From assembly GCA_014799405.1 (NCBI GenBank), contig JAAVIA010000013.1, positions 1-58,532 of the forward strand: a stretch of 58,532 nucleotides of DNA, read 5' to 3'. Position 1 is the stretch's first letter, and each line of letters begins with the position of its first letter. The notes beneath the pieces were generated by a model, which was not told where the DNA came from, ran no database searches, and saw only the letters and a program-made list of their open reading frames with translations. The stretch is from Lachnospiraceae bacterium (lineage in GTDB: Bacteria; Bacillota; Clostridia; Lachnospirales; Lachnospiraceae). Positions 25,979 to 33,709 of this stretch are shown here, piece by piece. The position numbers were made by a program, and so were the translations under genes.

Positions 25979-26572
25979 CTATAAGCTTCCTTTCGTGGAA
26001 AGTACATTTCCTTCAAGTCTTTTATCATATGTGCAAGCCATGTCAAGGGCTCTTGCAAATGCCTTGAATGACGCTTCTATAATATGGTGGTTATTTTGTC
26101 CTGAAATCTGTTTTATATGAAGGTTCATCGCCCCACTGTAGGAAACGGCATAGAAAAATTCCTTTACCATCTCCGTATCCATATACCCAACCTGAGGAGC
26201 GCTAAGCTTCAGGTCATATGAAAGATATGGTCTGCCCGATAAGTCCACAGCTGATATAACTAATGTTTCATCCATAGGGAGCATAAAATTACCAAATCTG
26301 TTTATTCCCTTTTTGTCACCCAGCGCCTTAAGTATTGCCTGTCCCAAAACAATTCCCGTGTCCTCAATGGTGTGGTGACAGTCAACAAACAAATCTCCCT
26401 TGACAGAAAGGTCAAGGTCAAAAAAGCCATGCCTTGCAAAGCTTATAAGCATATGGTCAAAAAAACCTATGCCCGTGTCAACTCTTGCAACGCCTGTCCC
26501 ATCAAGGTTAAGGGTAAGGGCTATATCTGTTTCATTCGTTTTTCTTGTAATGGTTGCCACTCTGTCAGCCAA
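25979..26572 (-). CDS. hisB: Imidazoleglycerol-phosphate dehydratase
   Basis: This 197-residue monofunctional dehydratase carries out the sixth step of histidine synthesis. The duplicated metal-binding motifs are seen as DHMLISFARHG, DCHHTIEDTG and, in the second half, NNHHIIEASFKAFARALD. Length is typical of enzymes without the phosphatase domain, so a separate phosphatase is needed; a candidate lies at 37982. The start is TTG with GAGGGAG upstream. It lies 137 bp after hisD, a gap that contains an inverted repeat. Confidence 0.96.
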   Translation of the reverse strand: MADRVATITRKTNETDIALTLNLDGTGVARVDTGIGFFDHMLISFARHGFFDLDLSVKGDLFVDCHHTIEDTGIVLGQAILKALGDKKGINRFGNFMLPMDETLVISAVDLSGRPYLSYDLKLSAPQVGYMDTEMVKEFFYAVSYSGAMNLHIKQISGQNNHHIIEASFKAFARALDMACTYDKRLEGNVLSTKGSL

Positions 26573-26589
26573 AAAATCAACTCCCTCAT

Positions 26590-26635
26590 TTTGCAGTGTG
26601 CCTCGCCTTCCGGCTCAGTCACGCATTCCTGCAAA
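26590..26635. other. Inverted repeat between hisD and hisB
   Basis: TTTGCAG-type arms (26591-26596 and 26629-26634) enclose a G+C-rich core, partly self-complementary around CGCCTTCCGGC. The structure is imperfect, with internal loops, and it ends about 18 bp before the hisB start. It might stabilise or expose the hisB start region in the mRNA. Nothing in it resembles a known riboswitch. Confidence 0.35.
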
Positions 26636-26708
26636 TTATATCACATTATTTTTTTTAATTCAATCTATGAGCTTTATCTTTATGGCTTTTATTCATGTAA
26701 CTTATATT

Positions 26709-27998
26709 TTACTCAAACCTTACCTTTATTGAATTTGCGTGTGCGGTTAGCTGCTCCGCAGTTGCAAAATCAATAATATCCTGCGAAACAGGACGAAGTG
26801 CCTCCTTTGAGAAATATATTATGCTTGATTTCTTAATGAAATCATCCACAGAAAGAGGCGAGAAAAACTTTGCCGTTCCATTTGTCGGAAGCACGTGGTT
26901 TGGTCCTGCAAAATAATCTCCAAGGGGCTCTGAGGAGTAATCCCCTATAAATATTGCCCCTGCATTTTTTATTTTTGTCATCGTATCAAAAGGATTTGCC
27001 GTCATTATCTCAAGATGCTCACTTGCAATTTCATTTGCAGTGTCGATTGCCTCCTGCATATTTTTTGCAAGCAAAATGTATCCGTACGTATCAACAGATT
27101 TACGCATGATGTCCTTTCTTGAAAGCTCACTTATAAATTGCTCCACTTCATCTGATACCTTCTCGGCAAGCTCCCTGGATGTTGTAATAAGGATTGCTGA
27201 CGCCATCTCATCATGCTCTGCCTGTGATAAAAGGTCGGCAGCCACGTATCTAGCATTTGCCGTTTCATCGGCAAGGACTAGTATCTCACTTGGACCTGCA
27301 ACGGAATCTATGCTTACATGTCCGAATACACACCTTTTTGCAAGTGCCACAAATATATTGCCCGGTCCCACAATCTTGTCCACCTTCGGGATGCTTTCCG
27401 TTCCATATGCAAGGGCGGCAATTGCCTGCGCTCCCCCTGCTTTGTAAATTACGTCAACACCTGCTTCGTTTGCAGCTACAAGCGTCGTCGGATATACCTT
27501 TCCCTCACTGTTGCATGGGGTAGTCATAATAATGCTTCCAACGCCTGCAACCTTTGCAGGTATAACATTCATAAGGACGGAGGACGGATAGACAGCCTTT
27601 CCTCCCGGAACATACACACCTACCTTGTCAATTGGTGTTACCTTTTGTCCAAGCATGCTTCCGTTATCTTTTGAATCAAACCAGCTATAGCATTTTTGCT
27701 TTTCGTGGTATTCCTTTATATTTGCCTTTGCCTTACGGATTATTTCAACCAATGATGTGTCTACAAGCCTATATGCCTCATCAATTTCCTCTTTCGTTAC
27801 CTTTACATTGTCCTTATTTATGGCTGCCTTATCAAATTTTTCCGTATATTGAAACAAGGCAGCGTCCCCATTCTTATGTACGTCCTCAACGATTTCCTTA
27901 ACCGTAGCCTCGTATGAACCATAATTGTCGGGACTTCTTTTAAGAAGGTTGTTAAGTATATCCTTTTTTGTTTCCTCGTTTAATTCTACAATTCGCAT
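26709..27998 (-). CDS. hisD: Histidinol dehydrogenase
   Basis: This 429-residue zinc enzyme oxidises histidinol to histidine in two NAD-dependent steps. Family segments include PIDKVGVYVPGGKAVYPSS, KIVGPGNIFVALAKR, SIDSVAGPSEILVLAD, and LLSQAEHDEMASAIL with the zinc-binding Gln and His, and near the end GPNHVLPTNGTAKF. Length is normal. It lies 68 bp after hisG in the his gene set. Confidence 0.97.
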   Translation of the reverse strand: MRIVELNEETKKDILNNLLKRSPDNYGSYEATVKEIVEDVHKNGDAALFQYTEKFDKAAINKDNVKVTKEEIDEAYRLVDTSLVEIIRKAKANIKEYHEKQKCYSWFDSKDNGSMLGQKVTPIDKVGVYVPGGKAVYPSSVLMNVIPAKVAGVGSIIMTTPCNSEGKVYPTTLVAANEAGVDVIYKAGGAQAIAALAYGTESIPKVDKIVGPGNIFVALAKRCVFGHVSIDSVAGPSEILVLADETANARYVAADLLSQAEHDEMASAILITTSRELAEKVSDEVEQFISELSRKDIMRKSVDTYGYILLAKNMQEAIDTANEIASEHLEIMTANPFDTMTKIKNAGAIFIGDYSSEPLGDYFAGPNHVLPTNGTAKFFSPLSVDDFIKKSSIIYFSKEALRPVSQDIIDFATAEQLTAHANSIKVRFE

Positions 27999-28066
27999 GA
28001 CTGCTCTCCTCCATTTATATTAATAAAACATTAAAACCCAAACGCATAAAATTATACTGTCTACTT

Positions 28067-28708
28067 CTACTCCTTAATCATTTCATTTAAATCGTTCAGC
28101 AGTTTCCTTATACGCTCATGCTCCATTTTAAGGCTTACCTGATTGACAACTACCCTTGCTGAAAGAGGACAAATTTCCTCCAATACCTCAAGTCCGTTTT
28201 CACGAAGCGTAGAACCTGTCTCAACAATATCAACGATAACTTCAGCCAAATCCACGATGGGAGCAAGCTCTACGGAACCGTTCAGCTTAATAATCTCCAC
28301 TGTCTGATTTTTTTTATTCTGAAAATAATCCTGCGCAATATTAGGATATTTACTTGCCACCCTTATTATTTCATTTTTTGCAAGAAGCTCCTTTGCAGAT
28401 GCAGGTCCACAGACGCACATTTTGCATTTTCCAAAGCCTAAATCCATAACCTCGTACAGATTTCTGCCCTCCTCAAGTATGGTGTCCTTTCCCACAACAC
28501 CTACGTCCGCAGCTCCGTATTCAACATATGTAGGAACATCCGAAGCCTTTGCAAGAAAAAATTTTATTTTATGTTCCTCGTTTGTAAATATAAGTTTTCT
28601 CGTATCAGGGTCAAGGGCTTCCCCGCAGGATATTCCCATTTTTTCAAAAAGCGACAGTGTTTTTTTTGCAAGTCTGCCCTTTGCAAGGGCAAATGTTAAA
28701 TATCTCAT
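28067..28708 (-). CDS. hisG: ATP phosphoribosyltransferase catalytic subunit, short form
   Basis: This 213-residue HisG starts histidine synthesis by joining ATP and PRPP. It begins [22 protein letters not shown] and contains the PRPP-binding segment [19 protein letters not shown]. It ends there without the C-terminal regulatory domain of the long form. Short HisG needs HisZ for activity and feedback control, and hisZ is encoded directly upstream. A palindromic repeat element lies between the two genes. ATG has GAGGAAAAAATT upstream. Confidence 0.96.
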   Translation of the reverse strand: MRYLTFALAKGRLAKKTLSLFEKMGISCGEALDPDTRKLIFTNEEHKIKFFLAKASDVPTYVEYGAADVGVVGKDTILEEGRNLYEVMDLGFGKCKMCVCGPASAKELLAKNEIIRVASKYPNIAQDYFQNKKNQTVEIIKLNGSVELAPIVDLAEVIVDIVETGSTLRENGLEVLEEICPLSARVVVNQVSLKMEHERIRKLLNDLNEMIKE

Positions 28709-28743
28709 AATTTTTTCCTCGTTTTTGTTATTTTTATCAGGCT

Positions 28744-28892
28744 GTCACACTAAGAATATTTATATCATAATAAGAAAACCATTTAAAGACGTCAGTACTT
28801 TGGTGACGTACTTTGGCACCTTAGTACTGCTACGTCTTTAATGAGCGAAAGCGTGTTTTTGTTATTATGATATAAATATTTCTTAGTGTGAC
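28744..28892. repeat. MITE-like palindromic element, copy 1
   Basis: This 149-bp element lies between hisG and hisZ. Its terminal inverted repeats are 30 bp (28744-28773, starting GTCACACTAAGAATATTTAT) and 31 bp (28862-28892), differing by one inserted base. The core is itself partly palindromic: AAGACGTCAGTACT near 28787 mirrors AGTACTGCTACGTCTT. The copy at 46643-46812 shares arms and core. It encodes nothing and would fold as one long hairpin when transcribed, so it may affect hisG expression or mRNA stability. Confidence 0.85.
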
Positions 28893-28904
28893 AATCTTAG
28901 TTCA

Positions 28905-30164
28905 TCAATGTAAAATATCACCAAGCTTTATTGAAGCTGTCGTTTCATTAATGACGGATATAACCTCTATATCCTCCTCAGATTTAAAATGATACACTCC
29001 CGAAAGATGCATATTACCTGCATATGCAATGTAATCATCTACCGTATGCTTTGAGGACTTTCTTATAAGCTCAATTTTCTTTCCTTTATTTCTCAGGCTT
29101 GTTGTAAGCTTTATGGCATTTTCCTGGTACTCTATATCGTACAGAACAAGAATGTTTGAATAATCAACTTCAACTTCTACCTTGTTTCTTGACACAGCCA
29201 TCATAAGCTCGTCCACATATATTGCAAAGCCCACGGAGGCAGCATTTTTTCCAAATTGTGCCAAAAGATTATTGTATCTTCCACCCTTTACAATAGCATC
29301 TCCCGTTCCATATGTATATCCGCGAAATACAATTCCCGTATAGTAATTATATCTGTTTAACATACCAAGGTCAAAGCCCACGTATTTCTCATAACCGTAA
29401 TTTGTAAGGGCATGATACACCTTTTCCATACGGTCAATTGCCAAAAGTGACGTGCTGTTTGAAACAAGCCCTCTTGCACGTTCAAGCATGTCAAGACCGC
29501 CAAACAATGTCTCAAAGGACGTAAATGCAAGCTTCATCTCACTGCTTATGTCAAGCGTCTCAACAAACTCGCTTAAACCAAAGAAATTCTTTATATGAAT
29601 GTAGTCCCTTATTTTATTTTCCGTATCAAGGTCAAGTCCGGCCTCAGATATAAGCCCCTTAAAAAATTCGATTTCGCCAATCTCTATCTGAAATTCCTCA
29701 AGCCCTGATGCCTTAAGGCAGCTTATGACACATGCAATTGCTTCGGCATCGGCAGCAGAGCTGTCATCATTTACAAGCTCTCCACCTATCTGTGTACATT
29801 CATTGAGCTTTCCCTGATGCAGGGGAGCATTCGTAAATGTATTTCCCTTATAGCATAGTCTTATTGGAAGTTCCTCGTTGGCATAGTATTTTGCAACGCA
29901 TCTTGCAACGCTTGGGGTAAGGTCAGGTCTTAACACAAGTGTATTATTATTTCTGTCAAAAAATTTATACATTTCATTTGATGGTGCTGACCCTTTATCC
30001 ATATTAAATATATCAAAATATTCAAAGGATGGCGTCTCTATGTCCTGATAAGAAAAAAGCTCAAGAACATGATGTATTTTATCAACAATTTTAAGCTTTT
30101 TCTTACATTCAATCCCATATATATCCCTGACTCCGTCAGGTGTGTGCAACAACTTATCGTTCAT
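28905..30164 (-). CDS. hisZ: ATP phosphoribosyltransferase regulatory subunit
   Basis: This 419-residue protein, a catalytically inactive relative of histidyl-tRNA synthetase, pairs with short HisG. It begins MNDKLLHTPDGVRDIYG and shows the class II motifs IETPSFEYFDIF, LVLRPDLTPSVARCVAKYY and GFDLGMLNRYNYYTGIVF. Length and the missing anticodon-binding domain fit HisZ rather than HisS. I choose the ATG at 30164, with AAGG nearby. A longer frame from 30221 adds 19 residues not seen in the family, although it has AAAGGAG very close to its ATG. It is the first gene of the his group, behind a consensus promoter. Confidence 0.93.
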   Translation of the reverse strand: MNDKLLHTPDGVRDIYGIECKKKLKIVDKIHHVLELFSYQDIETPSFEYFDIFNMDKGSAPSNEMYKFFDRNNNTLVLRPDLTPSVARCVAKYYANEELPIRLCYKGNTFTNAPLHQGKLNECTQIGGELVNDDSSAADAEAIACVISCLKASGLEEFQIEIGEIEFFKGLISEAGLDLDTENKIRDYIHIKNFFGLSEFVETLDISSEMKLAFTSFETLFGGLDMLERARGLVSNSTSLLAIDRMEKVYHALTNYGYEKYVGFDLGMLNRYNYYTGIVFRGYTYGTGDAIVKGGRYNNLLAQFGKNAASVGFAIYVDELMMAVSRNKVEVEVDYSNILVLYDIEYQENAIKLTTSLRNKGKKIELIRKSSKHTVDDYIAYAGNMHLSGVYHFKSEEDIEVISVINETTASIKLGDILH

Positions 30165-30253
30165 TTTAACCTTATTGGGCTGTCGTGGCTGTCGCACTAA
30201 CGATAGCCTCAACAGTTCCATGCTCCTTTCTGTTCTGTATATTCTATATCACT

Positions 30254-30273
30254 TTATCACTGCAAAGTGATAA
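30254..30273. promoter_or_regulatory. Perfect palindrome in the his leader
   Basis: TTATCACT-GCAA-AGTGATAA is an 8-bp perfect inverted repeat 34 to 53 bp downstream of the his -10 box. A third AGTGATA copy follows immediately on the minus strand. It could be an RNA hairpin in the leader or a repressor operator. Closer to the -10 box the sequence ACTAAACTAAA (30289-30299) is a short tandem repeat that could also be an operator half. No T-box signature was found. Confidence 0.45.
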
Positions 30274-30306
30274 TTCGCTACTTGATTACTAAACTAAAAC
30301 ATGGTA

Positions 30307-30335
30307 ATTATAATAATATAAAATAATAATGTCAA
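30307..30335 (-). promoter_or_regulatory. Promoter of the his operon
   Basis: The minus strand has perfect TTGACA (30330-30335), a 17-bp spacer and perfect TATAAT (30307-30312). It lies about 143 bp upstream of the hisZ start. Both hexamers match the sigma-A consensus exactly, so strong control by a repressor or leader would be expected. Confidence 0.9.
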
Positions 30336-30407
30336 GTTATTTAATTATTTACCATATGTTTTTATACATTTTTTCTGCTATCACATTACAAATCATATAA
30401 TGTATTA

Positions 30408-30462
30408 AATTACCGGCCTAACATATCCATATATAAAATCGGGATACCTCAAGCCGGCAATT
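30408..30462. other. Structured intergenic sequence with T tract
   Basis: Within the 335-bp gap between hisZ and the nuclease remnant, AATTACCGG (30408-30416) pairs with CCGGCAATT (30454-30462), with an inner TATCC/GGATA pairing. On the plus strand it is followed by TTTTTT (30461-30466), like a terminator, but no plus-strand gene precedes it. The rest of the gap, apart from the his promoter and palindrome, shows nothing recognisable. Confidence 0.35.
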
Positions 30463-30556
30463 TTTTAAGTATCGACATCTTCAAATGGTTTTCAGTCACC
30501 TGTGTAAACATTCCCAACTCAGACTTAGTGCGATAACCTCAATCTACAAATCAATG

Positions 30557-31075
30557 TTAAATGTATTCTTTTGCCTTATCGAATGATATTTTAAAACTAT
30601 GTACAAGAACATTAATAATTTTGTCAGATGGAAAATCCGCTTCCTTAAGCGCACCAACAGTAGCAATAATACCTTCTTCCATGCCTTTTTTCATACCCTT
30701 TTCCATACCCATTTCATATAAATCATCCGCAGTTATTTCCCAATGCATGGCAGTCACCTCCTCATCCTTCTTTACTATTTCTACCATATCATCAATGTCC
30801 CTTAACGTATTGTTGACAACATTTTTATGATTGGTTTCCTCCATGTATCTTAGAAGTTCCCTTAACTCCTGCGGTGGGTTACCTGCACTTCCCTTCGTAT
30901 AAAGATAAATGGTTCTGCTTCCATCCTCATATGAAAGCTCAGGATATTCCACGCACATTGTTTTCATGGTGTACACCATACGTTCTTCACCAAAGGGGTC
31001 AAAATCAGTAATCACAATAACATAAACATTTGGTAACCCCCGCTTATCCTCCTCATATTTTGTTGTTATATGGGG
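30557..31075 (-). pseudogene. Rpn-family nuclease/transposase-like remnant
   Basis: The translated segment contains LPNVYVIVITDFDPFGEERM, TIYLYTKGS, a PQELRELLRYMEETNHKNVV segment and an EMGMEKGMKKGMEEG repeat-rich tail. These are characteristic of the C-terminal half of Rpn-type (PD-(D/E)XK nuclease family transposase) proteins. The N-terminal nuclease half, normally with the catalytic residues, is missing. The open frame extends to a TTG at 31147, but that TTG is the -35 box of a promoter, and the added residues do not look like the family. No convincing start exists, so I regard it as a decayed gene, possibly still transcribed. Confidence 0.75.
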
Positions 31076-31118
31076 ATTGATAACCGAAATGGTTAGAACT
31101 ATTCCCAGATATATTTTG

Positions 31119-31147
31119 ATTGTAGCAGAGCGTATGTATTTTGTCAA
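31119..31147 (-). promoter_or_regulatory. Promoter ahead of the Rpn remnant
   Basis: On the minus strand TTGACA (31142-31147), a 17-bp spacer and TACAAT (31119-31124). It lies just after the stop of the histidine phosphatase gene. The promoter appears intact although the gene behind it is truncated. Confidence 0.75.
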
Positions 31148-31156
31148 TAATAACTT

Positions 31157-31741
31157 CTATTTTCCCTTATACTCTTTTTCTATATGACAGCATTCTTCTA
31201 TTGATAAAAGCTTATCCCCATCAAACGTAAGCGCAACAACATAAGGCATCCAATCTACAATACGAAGAAAATCCTTTAAGCCAAACTCAGCATTATAAAA
31301 GCTTAAAATCGAGCTTAACGCCGTTCCATGCGTTCCTATTACAATCCGCTTATCAGCATTTTCCGCAAGAATATCCCCAAGTGCCTCCACATTTCTTTTG
31401 CGTACCATATTAATTGATTCGCCGTCCTCCTCATGGAAATCATTGTTTTCCCATCTCTTTTTAAGCAGTCCGTTGCCAAACATATTGCCCTCGACACCGC
31501 ATTTTCTCTCACGCAGCCTTTCATCAGTTATAATTTCTTTTCCGTAAAATGCTGCCGTAGCTGCAATTGTATCATAACTCCTCTTATACGGGCTGCTGTA
31601 AAATACATCTATTTCCTTATCCCTCAAAAATTCAAGCACAAATTCAGAGTCCTGTTTTCCTTCATCGGTTAAAGGTCTTGTCCTGTCATCCTCCCATTTA
31701 TGATCTGGCTGTGCATGTCTCACAAAATATATTTTTGTCAC
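31157..31741 (-). CDS. Histidine phosphatase family protein
   Basis: This 194-residue protein has the RHA-type signature IYFVRHAQPDH at its N-terminus, a second conserved arginine in YSSPYKRSYDT, and IVIGTHGTALSS with the second catalytic histidine. It is a phosphoglycerate-mutase-fold phosphatase of unknown substrate in the cytoplasm. It starts with GTG, with GGAGG seven bases upstream, that site lying within a possible upstream 30-codon frame. Length is normal for small members of the family. Confidence 0.9.
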   Translation of the reverse strand: MTKIYFVRHAQPDHKWEDDRTRPLTDEGKQDSEFVLEFLRDKEIDVFYSSPYKRSYDTIAATAAFYGKEIITDERLRERKCGVEGNMFGNGLLKKRWENNDFHEEDGESINMVRKRNVEALGDILAENADKRIVIGTHGTALSSILSFYNAEFGLKDFLRIVDWMPYVVALTFDGDKLLSIEECCHIEKEYKGK

Positions 31742-31744
31742 AAA

Positions 31745-31837
31745 TTATTCCTCCATTCTTTTTTTCTCAGTCTCAATCATCTGTTCTAATACCTCAGCAA
31801 TATATGTAATACAATATTTTATCTGGTCTTCACACAT
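31745..31837 (-). CDS. Possible 30-residue peptide or gene remnant
   Basis: A short frame starting MCEDQIKYCITYIAEVLEQM ends three bases before the histidine phosphatase start and contains that gene's ribosome binding site. The composition is helical and charged, which looks protein-like. No good ribosome binding site precedes the ATG, and the family is not recognised. It may be the end of a decayed gene. Confidence 0.3.
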   Translation of the reverse strand: MCEDQIKYCITYIAEVLEQMIETEKKRMEE

Positions 31838-31943
31838 ACCGTCAGTTGCATTTCCTGTACATACTCATATTACATTTTATATGCATATTTTACAATAAAA
31901 ATTGTATAATTGTTACATTTTAATAAAGTCAGGAAAAAAATCA

Positions 31944-31982
31944 GAACATTCGTTTGCATTCCAAACAAATGTGTGTTATTAT
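31944..31982 (+). promoter_or_regulatory. lexA promoter with two SOS-box-like sites
   Basis: TTGCAT (31954-31959), a 17-bp spacer and TATTAT (31977-31982) form the promoter. GAACATTCGTTT (31944-31955) matches the Gram-positive LexA site GAAC-N4-GTTC with one mismatch and overlaps the -35 box. AAACAAATGTGT (31963-31974), a weaker match, fills the spacer. Self-repression of lexA is the expected reading. Confidence 0.65.
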
Positions 31983-32029
31983 ATGTTTTAGTAATTACCT
32001 ATAAGTTGTTTTTTGAAAGGAGTTTTTAC

Positions 32030-32650
32030 ATGAGTAAAGATACATTGTCTCCTAAACAGGAGCAGATTTTGGAATATCTTAAGGATTGTATACTTAAGAA
32101 GGGGTATCCGCCTGCTGTAAGGGAGATATGTGAGGCAGTTCATCTTAAATCAACTTCATCAGTACATGCGCATCTTGCTACGCTTGAAGAAAGGGGATAT
32201 ATAAGAAAGGACCCGACCAAGCCGAGAGCAATCGAGATTCTCGACGATACATTTAACTTAAGCAGGCGTGAGCTTGTCAATATACCTATTGTTGGAACCG
32301 TAACCTGCGGCGAGCCTATACTTGCCGTTGAAAATATAGACGGCTATTTTCCGGTTCCTCCTGAATATCTGCATACTACCAAGAATACATTTATGCTTAA
32401 GGTTAAGGGTGACAGCATGATTAATGCCGGTATATTGGATGGTGACCTTGTTATGGTTGAGGAGACAAACACTGCAAAAAATTCCGATATTGTTGTGGCG
32501 CTTATAGAAGATTCTGCCACTGTCAAGACATTTTACAGGGAAAACGGTCATATCCGCCTTCAGCCTGAAAACGACACGATGGACCCTATTATTGTGAATG
32601 ACGAAATGTCCATCCTTGGCAGAGTAATCGGATTATTCAGAACATTTTAG
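32030..32650 (+). CDS. lexA: LexA repressor
   Basis: This 206-residue SOS repressor and self-cleaving protease has an N-terminal winged helix (SPKQEQILEYLKDCI, YPPAVREICEAVHLKSTSSV) and a C-terminal S24 peptidase fold with the Ser/Lys dyad S129 (KGDSMINAGI) and K166 (ATVKTFYR). The cleavage site reads VTCGEPI, so the scissile bond is Cys93-Gly94 rather than the usual Ala-Gly. ATG at 32030 is preceded by GAAAGGAG. A longer open frame upstream covers the promoter and is not coding. It is followed by a strong terminator. Confidence 0.96.
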   Translation: MSKDTLSPKQEQILEYLKDCILKKGYPPAVREICEAVHLKSTSSVHAHLATLEERGYIRKDPTKPRAIEILDDTFNLSRRELVNIPIVGTVTCGEPILAVENIDGYFPVPPEYLHTTKNTFMLKVKGDSMINAGILDGDLVMVEETNTAKNSDIVVALIEDSATVKTFYRENGHIRLQPENDTMDPIIVNDEMSILGRVIGLFRTF

Positions 32651-32672
32651 ACCGCATAGTACAAAATAAAAG

Positions 32673-32733
32673 AAGGCTTGTCACAGGTAAGTAACTATAC
32701 ATCTTAAATACTTACTGCGACAGCCTTTTTTAT
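32673..32733 (+). terminator. Terminator of lexA
   Basis: AAGGCTTGTCACAGGTAAGTA pairs with TACTTACTGCGACAGCCTT with few mismatches, and a T-rich tract (TTTTTTAT) follows. The hairpin begins 22 bp after the lexA stop. Its arm resembles the GGCTGTCRCACTAAG ends of the MITE-like family, so it may be derived from that element. Confidence 0.85.
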
Positions 32734-32734
32734 T

Positions 32735-32829
32735 TGATAGGAAACTTCGTTTCCTATCGGCATGGTCCCTGCGGACCCTGCTAAGATTCGCCCAAAGTGC
32801 CATAAAGAGTGCCGAAGGCACTTTGTTCT
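32735..32829. repeat. Multi-hairpin repeat element, copy 1
   Basis: This 95-bp element lies between the lexA terminator and the convergent acyltransferase gene. In order it contains GATAGGAAACTTCGTTTCCTATC, GGTCCCTGCGGACC, CTGCTAAGATTCG and an AAAGTGCC...GGCACTTT pair. The same sequence in reverse orientation is at 54649-54745, nearly identical apart from one small variable loop. Compact TTCG- and GCGG-capped hairpins suggest that it acts as RNA or as a REP-like element. It encodes no protein. Confidence 0.85.
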
Positions 32830-32842
32830 CTCCCTACTATAT

Positions 32843-33652
32843 CTACAGCACATACCGAAGTCTGTTTATGTATCTCCTTGCTTCCTCCACATCACTGACA
32901 TTTGCATTAAGCGTCATATCAAGCTGTTTTATCTGTCTTTTTCTTGTATACATGGCTATGGTTACCATTATTCTTGCACGCACAATCTCGGCTATCTGCT
33001 CCGTAGTCATATCCTTGTATTCCTCATAATTGATAGATGGTAGAAAAATAACCTTTGTCCTGACTGGAGAAGGTGCCATACTTTCAAATACCTTATATGA
33101 ATCTATTATTGCCACAGGGACAATGGGACATTTCGACCTTACAGCACATTTAAAAGAACCGGAATGAAAATCCTGTACATTATTACGGTTGTCATCGTAT
33201 CCGCCCTCAGGGAATATTATGTACTTTCTGCCCTCTTTTACCTCATCAACAATTTTTCTGATTGTCATAACCTGGCTTTTAATATCTTCCTTTTTAAGAC
33301 GACTGCCTTTTATCAAATCCATAAATGGATTTACTATCGGCAGCCTTGAACGCTTTTCATCCATCAAAATTGTGCATGGTGTAGGGTGGCCATACATGAT
33401 TCCAAGTGCATCATATTTTCCCTGATGATTTGAATACATAATATATCCTCCTGATTTTGGAAGATTTTCCCTGCCATACACCCTTGTTATGACACCACCG
33501 TTATATCTCAGTATTCTAATGACCTTTTTAGCAATCTTATATCTTGCCAGTTCATCATATCTGTCCGCATGTCTTTCCACATATCTGCCTACACCCAGAT
33601 AATATATTATAAATGGCATTGAAATAATTATTACGAAAAAAAATCTAAACAT
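32843..33652 (-). CDS. 1-acyl-sn-glycerol-3-phosphate acyltransferase family protein
   Basis: This 269-residue protein has an N-terminal membrane helix (FFVIIISMPFIIYYLGV) and the acyltransferase motifs YSNHQGKYDALG (H-x4-D) and YIIFPEGGYDD, with the third block CPIVPVAIIDSYK. It probably acylates lysophosphatidic acid at the membrane (PlsC type). Length is slightly longer than minimal PlsC because of a charged C-terminal tail. The gene converges on lexA. ATG follows GAGTGAGGA. Confidence 0.9.
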   Translation of the reverse strand: MFRFFFVIIISMPFIIYYLGVGRYVERHADRYDELARYKIAKKVIRILRYNGGVITRVYGRENLPKSGGYIMYSNHQGKYDALGIMYGHPTPCTILMDEKRSRLPIVNPFMDLIKGSRLKKEDIKSQVMTIRKIVDEVKEGRKYIIFPEGGYDDNRNNVQDFHSGSFKCAVRSKCPIVPVAIIDSYKVFESMAPSPVRTKVIFLPSINYEEYKDMTTEQIAEIVRARIMVTIAMYTRKRQIKQLDMTLNANVSDVEEARRYINRLRYVL

Positions 33653-33672
33653 TCCTCACTCTCCACATTAGT

Positions 33673-33704
33673 AAACAGAGCAGGAAAAATTCCCTGCCCT
33701 GTTT
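33673..33704. terminator. Strong hairpin between the zinc-ribbon gene and plsC-like gene
   Basis: AAACAGAGCAGG pairs with CCTGCCCTGTTT around an 8-base loop, with one G-T pair. It lies 5 bp past the end of the zinc-ribbon protein gene. The longer T tract follows on the plus strand (GTTTTTTATTTT), while on the minus strand only TTTACT follows. It may work in both directions. Confidence 0.65.
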
Positions 33705-33709
33705 GTTTT

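Noticed and set aside
28741-28900. Small coding gene or tRNA between hisZ and hisG
   Set aside because: The region is a palindromic element; no cloverleaf and no frame with a start and site.
30221-30540. T-box riboswitch upstream of hisZ
   Set aside because: No T-box consensus (AGGGTGGnACCGCG-like) or specifier stem was found on the minus strand.
31910-32029. N-terminal extension of lexA
   Set aside because: The extra codons cover the promoter and SOS-like boxes, and a strong ribosome binding site precedes the ATG at 32030.
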